Shown: piece by piece, positions 12,165-22,770 of the stretch
Layout of the letters: each line of letters begins with the position of its first letter
Numbering within the stretch: the first letter of the stretch is position 1
NCBI GenBank assembly: GCA_028023455.1
Contig: JAQFVV010012447.1
Location: forward strand, 1,364,001 to 1,428,000
Reading direction: 5' to 3'
DNA: 64,000 bases
From: Epiperipatus broadwayi
Lineage: Eukaryota > Onychophora > Udeonychophora > Euonychophora > Peripatidae
The notes under the pieces: model-generated
Told to the model about the DNA's origin: nothing
What the model saw: the letters and a program-made list of their open reading frames with translations, nothing else
Database searches by the model: none
Program-made: the position numbers and the translations under genes

Positions 12165-13923
12165 GTGTGAGTGTCTAATAAAATAAATCAATATATATAT
12201 ATAATTTAAATGCAATTGTTTTTAAAAAACAAATATTGTTTTATATATAAAAAAGATGTATTGAATACTTTATATATAAAATAAACTTTATTAATTACAA
12301 ATTAACTCCACGTATTAACATATGTGCAGTGGGAAATTTTTTTTATATGACATAAAATGTCCTGCTTATAAAATATAACTATTTTGACTAATATACAATG
12401 ATTCAATTTTAATGTGTAATTTATATCATTTTAAATAATGAACAATTAAAAAAATATTGCTTTGACAAATTTTACTCATAGTATTCTGGGTATATATTTT
12501 AGAGCATATAAATATATATTACGCCACTCTTTATTATTATTTTTAAAAGCATTATATTTTTTGTTGTCAAAAATTTTAGAACAGTGATGGTTCTAATAAT
12601 GTGAATATTTATTATGACATTGTATGGATTACATTTTTTTAATATTTTTGTCAAGCAGTTCTTTTGGATTAACTATTTGCTTGTGGAATATGAAGTTGTC
12701 TCAAACATAAGAAATATGGACATGTTTCAAAAATGTGTATCATATTTTCTGGAAGACTATTACACAAGATCCATGTGGGATCCAAATTTAATTTAAAACA
12801 GTTAATGAGAAGATTTTTGTAGGAATTGTGTTGAGTAATAAATTATGCAAATATTGTAGCCATGATTCAGAAACACACATATTTTGGAATCTGATTAAAA
12901 TTTTGGCAATGGAGAGGGTTGATCATAGATATCTGTCAGGATATATAACTTTTTTCAGCTCTTTAAATGAAACACTAATTAAAGATTTGATGTTATAATT
13001 GGCCCACTGATTTGCATGCATGATAGCATGATCAGTATAAAGACATGCCTAGCATATAGAAGTTGAGAAAGCAATCAATATTATAAGTGAAAGAATGGCT
13101 TTGAGGATTGGATTAACTGTGGTTGCAAAATGTACATCTTAGCTCTAACATAGGATACAAATGTTTAAGAACATATTAAATTAAGGCTACCATTGCAAAT
13201 AGGAAAACAAGCACTTGTAATTGATAGATATGATGTTAATCACCAGATATATAATTTTATTGTGGTCATGATATTTTTATCATTAAAAGATGCATCTATG
13301 GACTACAGTAAGCAAGTATACCACTCAAAATAGCATTAATAATACAAACTTTTACTATAGGGTAAAGAAATTTTGGGCAAAAAACTTTTATTTTTGTATT
13401 AAACTTGTTTTGACTAGATGATTTAGATGATAGCTTAACTGTGTTTTGGAGAAATTAATTGGGATTCTGAAAAAATATCAGTGTGTTCCTGTGAAGAATG
13501 AAGCTAGATGGTGATCTATAGCTATCTGTCATATGGATGACTTACAGACTTGTATTTGTATATCCTTTTACGGTTTCAAATTTGTTCAGAATATGAAGAA
13601 CGAGAGGTATATTTTGTAGGTCTCTGAAGACTATCAGAACACCATCAATTGAATACTTAAAGCACAGTGTGAATATTAATCAGTCTAATTATTTTATTGT
13701 GAGGTATTTATTAAACAGATTTATTTTTTTATTTAACAAAATAAATAATTTTTTAGCATTGTAATAAGCATTTAAATAATTTATGTGATCAAAGAAATCA
13801 TATATATATATATTAAATAAAACACTGATTTATATCCTTGGTATCATATTGTTGAATACTAAAGTAAGGATGTGTACTGTTTTTTGTAACAGCATTTATT
13901 ATTTTAAAATGATTGTATTAAAC

Positions 13924-13925
<2 letters not shown>
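12165..13925 (+). other. AT-rich DNA with a possible decayed transposon frame
   Basis: Between about 12600 and 13650 several short plus-strand frames read sensibly but are broken by stops and shifts. One contains CKYC followed by ETHIFW, another ends ARW then AICHMDDLQ. These could be the remains of a transposon ORF; no family can be named with confidence. The rest is AT-rich with nothing recognised. Confidence 0.2.
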
Positions 13926-13960
<35 letters not shown>

Positions 13961-13963
13961 AAC

Positions 13964-14003
<40 letters not shown>
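13926..14003. repeat. Two (TA)n arrays
   Basis: Two long TA runs are separated by AATAAACATT. They adjoin the end of the HHR-bearing element that follows. Confidence 0.95.
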
Positions 14004-14006
<3 letters not shown>

Positions 14007-14017
14007 AGCATGCTAAT

Positions 14018-14345
14018 AGCTCTAAACAAGCTTATTTATTTTATTTTTATGATAAATGCTACAAGAGAAAATACCTGAAGCCTTTATCTATGATGGTCCC
14101 CATCCCCAGACCGGTTTCAAGCTATGGCTCTCATCAGTGAGGAGATAGGACATTAGATTGAAAATATTAACTCAAGCCAAGCATTTATCTAATTCTTAAA
14201 TATTAAGAAAAAGATCCAAATTTTCAGACACCTACATGTCTTCAAACTCAGATCTTTAACCAAAGAAACTATATGAGCCTGAACTAAATTCAGTGATCCC
14301 ATATATTAGTTGGCTTAGTAATTTAATATAGCCAAAGCTTTAATA
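14018..14345 (-). mobile_element. HHR-bearing noncoding element, class B
   Basis: On the minus strand this repeat runs to GCTTGTTTAGAGCTATTAGC near 14015-14036, preceded by the HHR at 14103-14143. Its upstream part (about 14160-14330) and its 3' end both match the right arm of the foldback at 60690-61122, so it is a dispersed family. It sits beside the PLE fragment, separated from it by a TA/GT microsatellite. It may be the HHR-containing pseudo-LTR of a PLE or a separate retrozyme; the sequence does not settle this. Confidence 0.6.
14103..14143 (-). ncRNA. Hammerhead ribozyme, class B, core intact
   Basis: On the minus strand the parts are TCCTCA (stem I), CTGATGA, stem II GAGC/GCTT with loop CATA (one G-U pair), GAA, stem III ACCGGT, C17, then TGGGGA pairing with TCCTCA through six pairs including one G-U. 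The stem III sequence ACCGGT is self-complementary with no room for a loop, as expected for a dimeric hammerhead. Cleavage is predicted at the 14109/14108 boundary on the minus strand. Confidence 0.8.
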
Positions 14346-14370
14346 TGTGACATATGACTGATTTTTACTA

Positions 14371-14418
<48 letters not shown>
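14371..14418. repeat. (TA)n(GT)n microsatellite
   Basis: A TA run passes directly into a GT run and ends where the left PLE arm begins. Confidence 0.95.
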
Positions 14419-14480
14419 AAGTACAATTTATATAAATTATATTCTTTTAGAAGTACTTTTGACTATACACTTTGTAGTCT

Positions 14481-14487
14481 TTATCAA
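14481..14487 (-). other. Core of a decayed HHR-like motif in the left PLE 3' UTR
   Basis: This is the minus-strand counterpart of the motif at 16139-16176. TTGATAA stands in place of CTGATGA, followed by the same stem-loop, then AAAA instead of GAAA. Confidence 0.4.
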
Positions 14488-14544
14488 CTATATAACATTG
14501 AATAATCAAAACGAGACAACCCTTAACAATACCCATAGTTCAAT

Positions 14545-15228
14545 TCAGATTTCCCATAATTCTGTTATCTTAACATTTGATGACTGGCAATTCATTAACA
14601 TTTGACGATTTCTTGAAATCAATATAGCCTCTTTTATTTTACGTTTATTATGACAACGTTCAATTTGAATAATTTTCATATTTTTATAATCAAATTTAAA
14701 TCCATATTGACAAGATTTATTATGATCAAATATAACAGAAGATGAAGGTTTATTTACATCGGTTCTATATTGATTCTCTTTTTGAATTCTATTATATAAA
14801 AGCATATGTTCTTTTATTCTCTTCTCAAATGTACACTTAGATTCACCAATGTATTGTACACCGCATCCACATATCAATCTATATATAATAGAATTTTGAT
14901 TAAACTTGGAATTTTGAATTTTAGAATTATTAAGCAATCTATTTATGTTATTTGTAGAGAAAAAAGCAATATGACACAAACCATTATAAATTTTCCTAAT
15001 AAACTTGACCTGCTCATCTGATATAAATGGCATTGAAATCCATTTCATTTTGATATTTTTATTTTTAATTTTATTATAGTGTTGATTTCTTTTAAATCCT
15101 TTAATAATATTAGCAATAGCATTTTTATAATAACCAATTTTCAACAAGTCATTAACAAATAAATGTACATTTTTAATTTTATCACTAGAATATTTGCATA
15201 ATTTTTCATTTCGAAATAAGAATGATTT
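14545..15228 (-). CDS. PLE C-terminal linker and GIY-YIG endonuclease (5'-truncated)
   Basis: The frame is open from the arm boundary (15228) to the stop at 14545-14547, about 227 codons. There is no authentic start because the reverse transcriptase part is missing. The N-terminal part (LCKYSSD, then LLKIGYYKNAI) resembles the linker that follows the RT domain in PLEs. The endonuclease core begins YRLICGCGVQYIGESK, in which VQY and YIG stand for the GIY and YIG strands, followed by FEKRIKEHM, with the conserved Arg and the EH motif. His and Cys residues (DHNKSC) and a Glu in KEAILISR follow. In intact PLEs this nuclease nicks target DNA for primed reverse transcription. This copy cannot work alone but its endonuclease frame is undamaged. 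Confidence 0.85.
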   Translation of the reverse strand, partial: KSFLFRNEKLCKYSSDKIKNVHLFVNDLLKIGYYKNAIANIIKGFKRNQHYNKIKNKNIKMKWISMPFISDEQVKFIRKIYNGLCHIAFFSTNNINRLLNNSKIQNSKFNQNSIIYRLICGCGVQYIGESKCTFEKRIKEHMLLYNRIQKENQYRTDVNKPSSSVIFDHNKSCQYGFKFDYKNMKIIQIERCHNKRKIKEAILISRNRQMLMNCQSSNVKITELWEI

Positions 15229-15396
15229 AAATGGGTTATAACTAAAGAGAAATACAATTCCATAAAATTCTTAGATATTCAAGTTACTCTTAATGATTTC
15301 AGTTTGGATTATCTTATGTTAATTAAACCAATTGAAACTAGAGGTTTTATTCCATATGAATCACATGTACCTATGTGTCATAAGCTGTCTGGATTG
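15229..15396. other. Spacer between the PLE arms
   Basis: The right part (about 15304-15396) continues the PLE frame upstream of the right arm, reading GFIPYESHVPMCHKLSGL. The left 75 bp has no match in the arms and may be the pre-insertion junction or filler DNA. Confidence 0.6.
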
Positions 15397-16081
15397 AAAT
15401 CATTCTTATTTCGAAATGAAAAATTATGCAAATATTCTAGTGATAAAATTAAAAATGTACATTTATTTGTTAATGACTTGTTGAAAATTGGTTATTATAA
15501 AAATGCTATTGCTAATATTATTAAAGGATTTAAAAGAAATCAACACTATAATAAAATAAAAAATAAAAATATCAAAATGAAATGGATTTCAATGCCATTT
15601 ATATCAGATGAGCAGGTCAAGTTTATTAGGAAAATTTATAATGGTTTGTGTCATATTGCTTTTTTTCTCTACAAATAACATAAATAGATTGCTTAATAAT
15701 TCTAAAATTCAAAATTCCAAGTTTAATCAAAATTCTATTATATATAGATTGATATGTGGATGCGGCGTACAATACACTGGTGAATCTAAGTGTACATTTG
15801 AGAAGAGAATAAAAGAACATATGCTTTTATATAATAGAATTCAAAAAGAGAATCAATATGAAACAGATGTAAATAAACCTTCATCATCTGTTATATTTGA
15901 TCATAATAAATCTTGTCAATATGGATTTAAATTTGATTATAAAAATATGAAAATTATTCAAATTGAACGTTGTCATAATAAACGTAAAATAAAAGAGGCT
16001 ATGTTGATATCAAGAAATCGTCAAATGTTAATGAATCGCCAGTCATCAAATGTTAAGATAACAGAATTATGGGAAATATGA
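15304..16081 (+). pseudogene. PLE linker and GIY-YIG endonuclease, frameshifted
   Basis: This is the same polyprotein end as the left arm, on the plus strand and about 30 residues longer at the N-terminus (MDYLMLIKPIETRGFIPY). A run of seven T at 15660-15666, against six in the left arm, shifts the frame after HIAFF, so the protein is split into 15304-15678 and 15608-16081. The second frame keeps GCGVQYTGES (I to T in the YIG strand), KRIKEH and the terminal KITELWEI. The single-base indel in a homopolymer could be a real lesion or a sequencing error. Confidence 0.85.
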
Positions 16082-16138
16082 ATTGAACTATGGGTATTGT
16101 TAAGGGTTTCTCGTTTTGATTATTCAACGTTATATAGT

Positions 16139-16176
16139 TGATAAAGACTACAAAGTGTATAGTCGAAAGTACTTCT
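16139..16176 (+). ncRNA. Hammerhead-like motif in the PLE 3' UTR
   Basis: TTGATAA is followed by a GACTA/TAGTC stem-loop and GAAA, then AGTACT. The layout is that of a type-I HHR, but the core CTGATGA is changed at C3 and G8 to T and A. These two bases pair with each other in the hammerhead core, so the change is a compensatory U-A swap. HHRs in PLE terminal repeats are established knowledge; activity of this variant is uncertain. Confidence 0.45.
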
Positions 16177-16204
16177 AAAAGAATATAATTTATATAAATT
16201 GTAC

Positions 16205-17760
16205 TGTATTTTGATATATATATATATTGATTTGTATATTACATATATTGTGAAACGAATACAGATATCAAACTTTATTTATTATATATATATATATATA
16301 AACCAGTCAACACTTAAATAATCTCAATATCAATAACAATCAACCATATCAAATCTGTATCAATGAATTGTGGTAGTAAGATCAATATTCCTCATCTAAA
16401 AATTATTTGATTTCTATTATCGAATTCACATTTGCATATTAACTATTAACATATGCAAATATTTTTCTCATATACAATTTTTTTAGTGACATTAAAGTAT
16501 TTATTTATAAAATGCTTCAATTGAAGCTACTACTTTCGTTATATGTCCGATTAACTTTTTATTAATGTGAAATATAAATTTTAATCAGCCTTTCACCATA
16601 ATTAAAAGAGTTTATCCAGTGTACTGTCTATGTTATTTCAAGCCCCATTGAATTAATGACTATAATTTTTTTGGCATATATTGTAAACTTTTAATTATAT
16701 ATCATATTTTCATTTCTACTAATATTACAATGACAGATTTTTTACTATAAAATTATTTTTTGAGATACACACACCCAACTATTTGTAAGATTCAATAAAT
16801 CTACACTTTCTAAGTGAATACATAATTCTAGCATAGCCTTAAATTGTAAAAGTACAAGTATACAGAACATTAATTGTAACTCAATCATATTCTCTAATTT
16901 AGATATAAATCATCTCCTCCCTAGTATAGCTTTGGAATTGGTGATCATATGGTGTTTTAGTGGTACTCAGACTTCCCCATTTATAATTCTTCATAATATA
17001 TATAACATCTTAAAAATAATATTCAATAATAAATTTTTCAGATTGTATTATATTTATTTTTCAAAAATCAATAACAAAATAAATATTTCTCACATAATTA
17101 TTTTTAGTAATACATTATGATTCTGTAATTTTAATATTTTTGTAAGATTAATTATTTAATATTCTGTGTATTTATTTTTATATTAGGCATATTATTTTTG
17201 TAAGATTATTGTAAAATTAATTTCAATTTTAATACTTACTAAACAAAGCATATAATTATATATACTTTCAGTAAAATTTGTTTTAATTATTTATTTTCAA
17301 ATTGTGAAAAATCAGTTGACCATGATTCAAAAAAATAATAAAAAGGAAATATAGACACTTAAGTTAATCTCTATTCATCTGTGATTGCAGAATTCCCTGA
17401 TAAAATAACTAATAAAAAGACTTTAATTCATATGCAATATTTTATGTTTTACAGTAGTAGATTTTAGGATATTATAGCCTCGACAAGAATAAGTAAACTT
17501 TTATAGAAATGTTGGCAGCTTACTTCTGTGAAGAAAGTTTTTATGTCTGTGAACAAGAACGTTTTTGAAAACTTTAAACAATATTTTTTTATTGCTAAAC
17601 ATATAAAGTTCTCCATGCAGAATAGTAACATTATTTTAAAAAAAAAAAATTATTTTATTTTTTAGCTATAAAAGTCTTTGTTACAATTTATATAACTACC
17701 AGATGTACCTGGCCTTTCAAAAGGCCATATTTTGATATGTTTAATTTGACATCATTACTT
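16205..17760. other. AT-rich DNA, nothing recognised
   Basis: There are short TA tracts (about 16215-16228 and 16284-16300). No gene or RNA is recognised. Confidence 0.5.
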
Positions 17761-18295
17761 CTTTTACATTAAATACTTTGTAATAAAAATCATATATTAA
17801 TAAATCTAATATTTGTAATATGTTTTTTAATTGCCTGCTTTAACAATTTTTTTTTAACATTTAATGTAAATATATAGGTGTTTTTTAATTAAACATTGTA
17901 GAGTATGTTATTCATCTGAACTATATTAAAGAATTGACAGACTATGAAAGAATTTGAATAAAGCTAAATTAAAATTAAATTTTTTAAATATACCTGTTAT
18001 ATTTGAAAGTATTATCACACAACTATACATTTACTGAAGCACCCTCTGAATAAAAAAAAATTTTTTTCCGATTTTGTCACAAAAGTAATAGTTTTTTAGC
18101 TTTATTAGTAGTTACTGTTTATTAATACAAAAATGATGTTTTGTAATATTTTTTATTAAATATAAATTTGTAATATTTCTATTTAATTGGTTGCTTTAAT
18201 ATATAGAGTATATGAGCACAGACTTTTACACCACCACTACTCTCCACTCTATCTCATAATACTTGAACACATATATGTCAAAAAGATAAATAATC

Positions 18296-18339
18296 ACCAA
18301 TATCCATATTTCATGGTAAATCAGCAATCATCAATTGGT
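18296..18339 (-). ncRNA. Hammerhead ribozyme motif, decayed (R3)
   Basis: ACCAA and TTGGT (stem I) and GAAA are intact. The core reads TTGATGA (C3 to T) and stem II has lost pairs (TTGCT against ACCAT). It is not expected to cleave. Confidence 0.65.
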
Positions 18340-18375
18340 CCAGATTATCATCTTTACAAATATATGCAATAAAGG

Positions 18376-18378
<3 letters not shown>

Positions 18379-18438
<60 letters not shown>
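18379..18438. repeat. (TA)n microsatellite, about 60 bp
   Basis: A pure TA run occupies the place where other family copies have a short TA tract, so it has expanded within R3. Confidence 0.95.
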
Positions 18439-18441
<3 letters not shown>

Positions 18442-18972
18442 GATAGCCACTCTTCATACTTTAATGGACAAGTTTCAATCCACTCCACACTCCAACTCCT
18501 CAATCATCCATTCAATTGAAAATCAGATGATGGATTGCTCAAAGGCTACCCTAAGGCTGAGATTCTTGTCACCCCCATGTTGACCTAAAGTCAGTCTGAC
18601 CCTCATGCACAGGACATAAACATATTTTTTAAAGATTTAATGTAAATATATGTTGTTGTTTTTTACTAAACATTGTTGAGTATATTGACAAATCATAAAA
18701 GTATTTTAATAAAACTAAATTAAAATTTAAATTTTTAAATATGCCTGTTACATTTGACAGCACTATAATGCAATTATATATTTACTGAAGTGTCGTGCCC
18801 TCTGAATAAAAAATTAAAATAGTTTTTTTTTCAATTTTTCAACAAATGTAATCGTTTTTTAACTTTATTAATAGTTACTGTTTATTAATACAAAAATGGA
18901 ATTTTTGTAATATTTCTTTTGTTAAATATAATATTTGTCATCTTTTTTTAAGTGGTTGCTTTAACAGAGAAA

Positions 18973-19508
18973 GATTTAATATAAATTAAACAAAAGATTT
19001 CAAATGTGAGAATTGTACACCAATCTAAATAAATGTAAATAGATTACTTTAGCATCTACTTTTTCCTTCACTAAATATTACATTTCAAACATGAATTTAT
19101 GTATTGTAATCACATTTTCTTCACAATTTGAATACTTTATCTCTAAAGTTAAAAGCACATGTATTGATTTTTTGAGTGGAATAACTTTCTTTGCATAAAT
19201 AAAGTGATTGTGAATTTGACATGTGACATTGGACAAGCATTCATACATTCACTAATCAGACAACAGAGAAAATAAGAATTTTATAATAAGATATAATAGT
19301 TTAAATTATAAAAATAATGAAAAGTAAACAGTTTTAATATTTTTACCATTATTATAATTTAAAACTATTACATATAAAATATTTTAAATGTGTAACCTAT
19401 TATTATATATATTTATAAACATTGAAACAAAATGGGATTTTTTTCTATGTAATAATCTCTTTAAAATGTCAATTACGATGTAGCACTGTAAGCTGAAACC
19501 ATGCTACC

Positions 19509-19510
<2 letters not shown>
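18973..19510. other. AT-rich DNA, nothing recognised
   Basis: No gene, RNA or clear repeat is seen. Confidence 0.5.
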
Positions 19511-19556
<46 letters not shown>

Positions 19557-19600
19557 TGGTCATGGTCACGGCCACAGCAGCAGCAGCAGTAATAATAATA
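19511..19600. repeat. (TAG)n and related trinucleotide array
   Basis: About 13 TAG units pass into GGTAGTGGTCATGG variants, then CAG and TAA triplets. The minus strand gives an artefactual poly-Thr frame. Confidence 0.9.
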
Positions 19601-20042
19601 ATTACCATATCAACATTTATGAACAAAATAAAATAAATTAGCAATAAAAAAAAAACTAACAAAATCAAAATTTTTACATTTTTTTCTTTATGATGGCCAT
19701 TAAACAATTAATATTATCAAGTAATATATACAAAAAATCAATAAATATATACTCATATAACAACTCACATTACAAAGACAATTTTCAATCACGCTTAATA
19801 TTGAAACAAACTCTCATATGATTGATGGTTTCAGATCTAAAATATTTAACTGAAAGAGCCTTTTAATTTTTCTTTTAAGAACATTACATTAATAAAATTT
19901 AGCACCTTTACATCATCAAACAATATTTTGCAACCAGTATTACATTCATGAATGAATAAGACTGAGCTAAGATATCTACCTTTAACTTTACATAACCTTC
20001 ATCAAGGCAATTTGCTTTCATCTATACACAACTTAAAACAAT
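19601..20042. other. AT-rich DNA, nothing recognised
   Basis: No gene or repeat is recognised. Confidence 0.5.
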
Positions 20043-20115
20043 TGCATAAAATTTTATAAACTATTTTTGAAGTATTTTTACTATCTTTTAGGAATAGTTT
20101 ATAAAATTTTATGCA
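20043..20115. repeat. Perfect 23-bp inverted repeat
   Basis: The arms at 20043-20065 and 20093-20115 (outer end TGCATAAAATTT) are perfectly complementary around a 27-nt loop. It may be a tiny MITE end or a simple hairpin; nothing else is known. Confidence 0.75.
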
Positions 20116-20639
20116 GATATTTCATATATATTCATGAATGTAATACTCATCATAAAATGTTATTCAGTGATGTGAAGATTGCCTTTTATGAATGATATGA
20201 CATCAATCTTATGAGAATTGTTTTTAATGTTGGGGGTGAATGATACTCATTTTTGAGTTATGGGTAGTTATATGTTCTCACATATTTCTTGCAGTTTTTT
20301 TTTTTTTTTGTAGTTTTCATTTGAGGGTCTTGAAAAATAAAATTTTATAAATATTGATTTTGCAAGAATTTTATCGCTATTTTATTTTGAAAAAAAAAAA
20401 AAAACAAACACCCCAAATCTGGTTGGTTATTTTTGATGTGGGGGTGTTTTTTTTTATATATATAAAAAAAATATATATATAATGTTTTAAAATACAAGTA
20501 TATTTTATATATCACATGATCACTATCTCTTATACTAGCACATAATTGTTTATATGACTATATAAGCTATTGAGCTTAGATTGAAAATATTTTTGTGTTT
20601 TTAATTTCATTCTCATAGTTTTGTAGTTAAGTAGAGATA
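20116..20639. other. AT-rich DNA with a small G/C hairpin
   Basis: Nothing coding is seen. At about 20402-20450 ACAAACACCCC faces GGGGGTGTTTT, giving a short inverted repeat flanked by A and T runs. Confidence 0.45.
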
Positions 20640-20857
20640 AAAGGTGGGTGCTGGAGGGTTGCATTAGACCCTAAGATCTAGGTGCAGTGCTCTCAGATCC
20701 AAAGCCCTCACTGATGATGGCCACAAGCCAGAAACTAGTCTGGGGATATTGGATGAGTAGGTATTAGATAGGGATTTTATGCACAAGCCTTCTGGCATTC
20801 ATTGATTACTCTGGTTGGCACAGGGTGGCACTACAGTATGGAGAGTTTTGCTTTGTT
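20640..20857 (+). mobile_element. HHR-bearing element, class B relative
   Basis: This is a GC-richer block surrounding a clear HHR. It is less similar to the class B elements at 14018 and 60950 outside the ribozyme, so it may be another family with the same terminal ribozyme, such as a PLE pseudo-LTR. It ends where retrozyme copy R4 begins. Confidence 0.5.
20705..20746 (+). ncRNA. Hammerhead ribozyme, class B, core intact
   Basis: The parts in order are CCCTCA (stem I), CTGATGA, stem II TGGC/GCCA with loop CACAA, GAA, stem III ACTAGT, C17 (20740), TGGGG (stem I, five pairs with one G-U). Every core nucleotide is present. Stem III is the self-complementary hexamer ACTAGT, again implying a dimeric form. 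Predicted cleavage is between 20740 and 20741. Confidence 0.82.
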
Positions 20858-21310
20858 TATATTTTATATACCTGGAGTCTAGATGTAATATAGGAAATTT
20901 GAATTCAGACTTTCAAGTTTCCTTCAGTCACACACTCTATTTCATACAACCAATACACATGACCAGACACATGTGAAAAAGATAAATGATCTTCAATATA
21001 TTTATTCCATGCTGAACTAGCACTCATCAGTTGGTCCAGATCTCAGTTTATATTAAGATAACAAATATTCACAGACTTTAATTTACTTCACCCTCCAACT
21101 CTTCACCCATTCATACCATTGTCAATCTAATGGAATAGTCAAATATTTTATTAATGCCAATATTATTGACATGCTCATGTTGATTTAAGTCATTCTATCC
21201 CCTCACATGTACAACCACCCAGAAGAGGGATGGCAGGATACAGGCTGAATTTGTAATATTTTAAATAGATGTATATTTTATATACCTGGAGTCTAGATGT
21301 AATATAAGGC
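20858..21310 (-). mobile_element. Retrozyme-like element, copy R4
   Basis: This is a minus-strand family copy flanked by direct repeats containing ATACCTGGAGTCTAGATGTA at about 20867 and 21280, roughly 413 bp apart. They are the same part of the monomer present twice. The tRNA-like region, HHR and family body (CCCAGAAGAGGGATGG-like) are all recognisable but internally deleted, which explains the shorter period. Confidence 0.65.
20992..21035 (-). ncRNA. Hammerhead ribozyme motif, decayed (R4)
   Basis: ACCAA, CTGATGA and a stem II GTGCT/AGCAT are present, but GAAA reads GGAA and the stem I 3' strand is TTGAA. Probably inactive. Confidence 0.65.
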
Positions 21311-21339
21311 ATTTGATTATATATGTGTGTCCAGGATAT

Positions 21340-22770
21340 CATTACTAATAATCATCTAAAAATGAATCTAGATTTGAAAATAATTTTAACATAAGTGGTT
21401 ACATTCAAGTATTGAGAAAAAATATGAATTGCCTTTATGCCTTGGATTTGTACATTATGAAAAGTCATTTAATTGTGTAAAAATTTCTACAATTATTAAA
21501 GTTTTGGATTGTCAATATATAAATCTGGAATATTGTCATATTCTAGAAAATATTTACCAAAATACAACAACAGAAATGAGATTACATGATGGCACTAAAA
21601 ATGTTTAACATTGAAAAGGGTGTACAACAAGATAATTTTGTGACTCAAAGGAAATAAATTAAATGAAGATTATTTAAGACATTTATATTTTGAAGAATTT
21701 TATCGAGATATAAATCTGGGATATTGTCCTATTCTAAAGAATACTTATCAAAATACAACAATGGTAATGAGATAATATGATGACACTAACAGATTAACAT
21801 TGAAAAGGGTGTATAACATGACAATACTGTATCTCAAAGGGAGTAAAATTAAATGAAGATTATTCAAGACATCTAGATTTTGCAGATTCTGACATTGTTT
21901 TTGCAAATAAAGTGTCTGAGCTTTAGAAAATGTTAAAGGAATTATCTGATGAAAATAGAGTTAAAGTTAATCACTGAAAAGAGTAAAGTAAATGGCTTTT
22001 TACAGAGATAGAGAATAAAGACAGGTAATCATAAATTAGAAAATGTTAACAACTACTAATATCTTAGATTATTAATGCAGATGGGAACAAGAGGATGAAA
22101 TCAATCATAGAATTAAACTAGGGTAGAATGTTTTTTTGGTAAAAATAACTTATTAAGTATATGCATTGGTAAAGAAAAATTTTAACAAATATGTTTTGCC
22201 AGTTCTTAGTTATGTGTTTAAGACTTGAGCATTTTAATGAAAAGCAATACAGAAATTTTAAACCACTTTATAAAATATGGAAGAACGAATGCTGGTAGTA
22301 ACAAGAAGGGATTGAAATCAAAATACTTGGCTTATACAATAAATATGTATCATTTACATCATTAACAGAATTAAAAGACTGTGAAATAGAAATAGGCTAG
22401 ACATATTGTTAGAAAAGATAATAATAAGTGGTCAGTTGAATTCTTGAACTGAAATGTACGAGACTGAAAAAGATCTAGAAACAGACCACAATGAGATGGA
22501 TGGATTTAAATAATAGTTGTTAGTACGGCATAGAGAAAAAAATCTATAAATGTGGATTAAATGTTAAAAAAGATGATAATAGGTGGACAGTTGAAGTCTT
22601 GAACTAGAACCTAAGAAACTGAAAAAGATCTAGAAAAAGACCACAACTGAGATGGATGGAATAAATAAGAATATGACATGGAGAAAAGAACCTATGGATT
22701 GTAGAAACTGAATTAAATTTAGGAAGGACTTTCTTTTTGCAATTGATTAATAATGAGTGAAAAGATAGCA
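21340..22770 (+). pseudogene. Non-LTR retrotransposon ORF2 remnant (RT and C-terminus)
   Basis: A badly decayed LINE reads on the plus strand. FVHYEKSFNCV near 21450 corresponds to the RT motif usually F-D-Y-E-K-A-F-D-S, with the catalytic Asp replaced by His. YINLEYCHILENIYQNTT and IEKGVQQDN (usually I-x-R-G-V-R-Q-G-D) follow. LDFADSDIVFA near 21870 stands for the FADD motif. The C-terminal part near 22380-22760 keeps the pattern of the 'WAGH ... DDNRWT ... LGETF.LQW' tail seen better at 34480. A segment of about 190 bp within the RT and another of about 180 bp in the tail are each duplicated. Stops and frameshifts are frequent. The clade may be RTE-like; this is not certain. Confidence 0.7.

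Larger units (their letters stand above)
14421..16204. mobile_element. Inverted pair of Penelope-like element 3' ends
   Basis: Two 808-bp arms, 14421-15228 (minus orientation) and 15397-16204 (plus orientation), are almost identical and face outwards around a 168-bp spacer. Each arm carries the linker and GIY-YIG endonuclease end of a PLE polyprotein plus a 3' UTR ending AAATTGTAC. The right-hand copy reads about 90 bp further upstream than the left. PLEs are known for 5' truncation and for partial copies in inverted or tandem arrangement, which fits. The few differences between arms suggest a recent insertion. Confidence 0.85.
18195..18625 (-). mobile_element. Retrozyme-like element, copy R3
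   Basis: This is a minus-strand family member. A degenerate tRNA-like end (about 18195-18280), the HHR position (18296-18339), a 60-bp (TA)n at about 18379-18438 expanded inside the element, and the family body to about 18605. It is flanked by the tandem units described above. The plus-strand frames crossing it are incidental. Confidence 0.65.
17760..18972. repeat. Diverged tandem repeat of about 340 bp, split by a retrozyme
   Basis: A unit at about 17856-18197 recurs at 18631-18972. Both begin with TTTAATGTAAATATA after a T-rich run, contain TTTACTGAAG and CCCTCTGAATAAAA, and end at GGTTGCTTTAA. The preceding 17760-17845 resembles the end of the same unit (GCCTGCTTTAAC). Copy R3 lies exactly between the two units. 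Confidence 0.75.

Noticed and set aside
19504-19707. Minus-strand frame with poly-Thr
   Set aside because: Produced by the TAG trinucleotide array.
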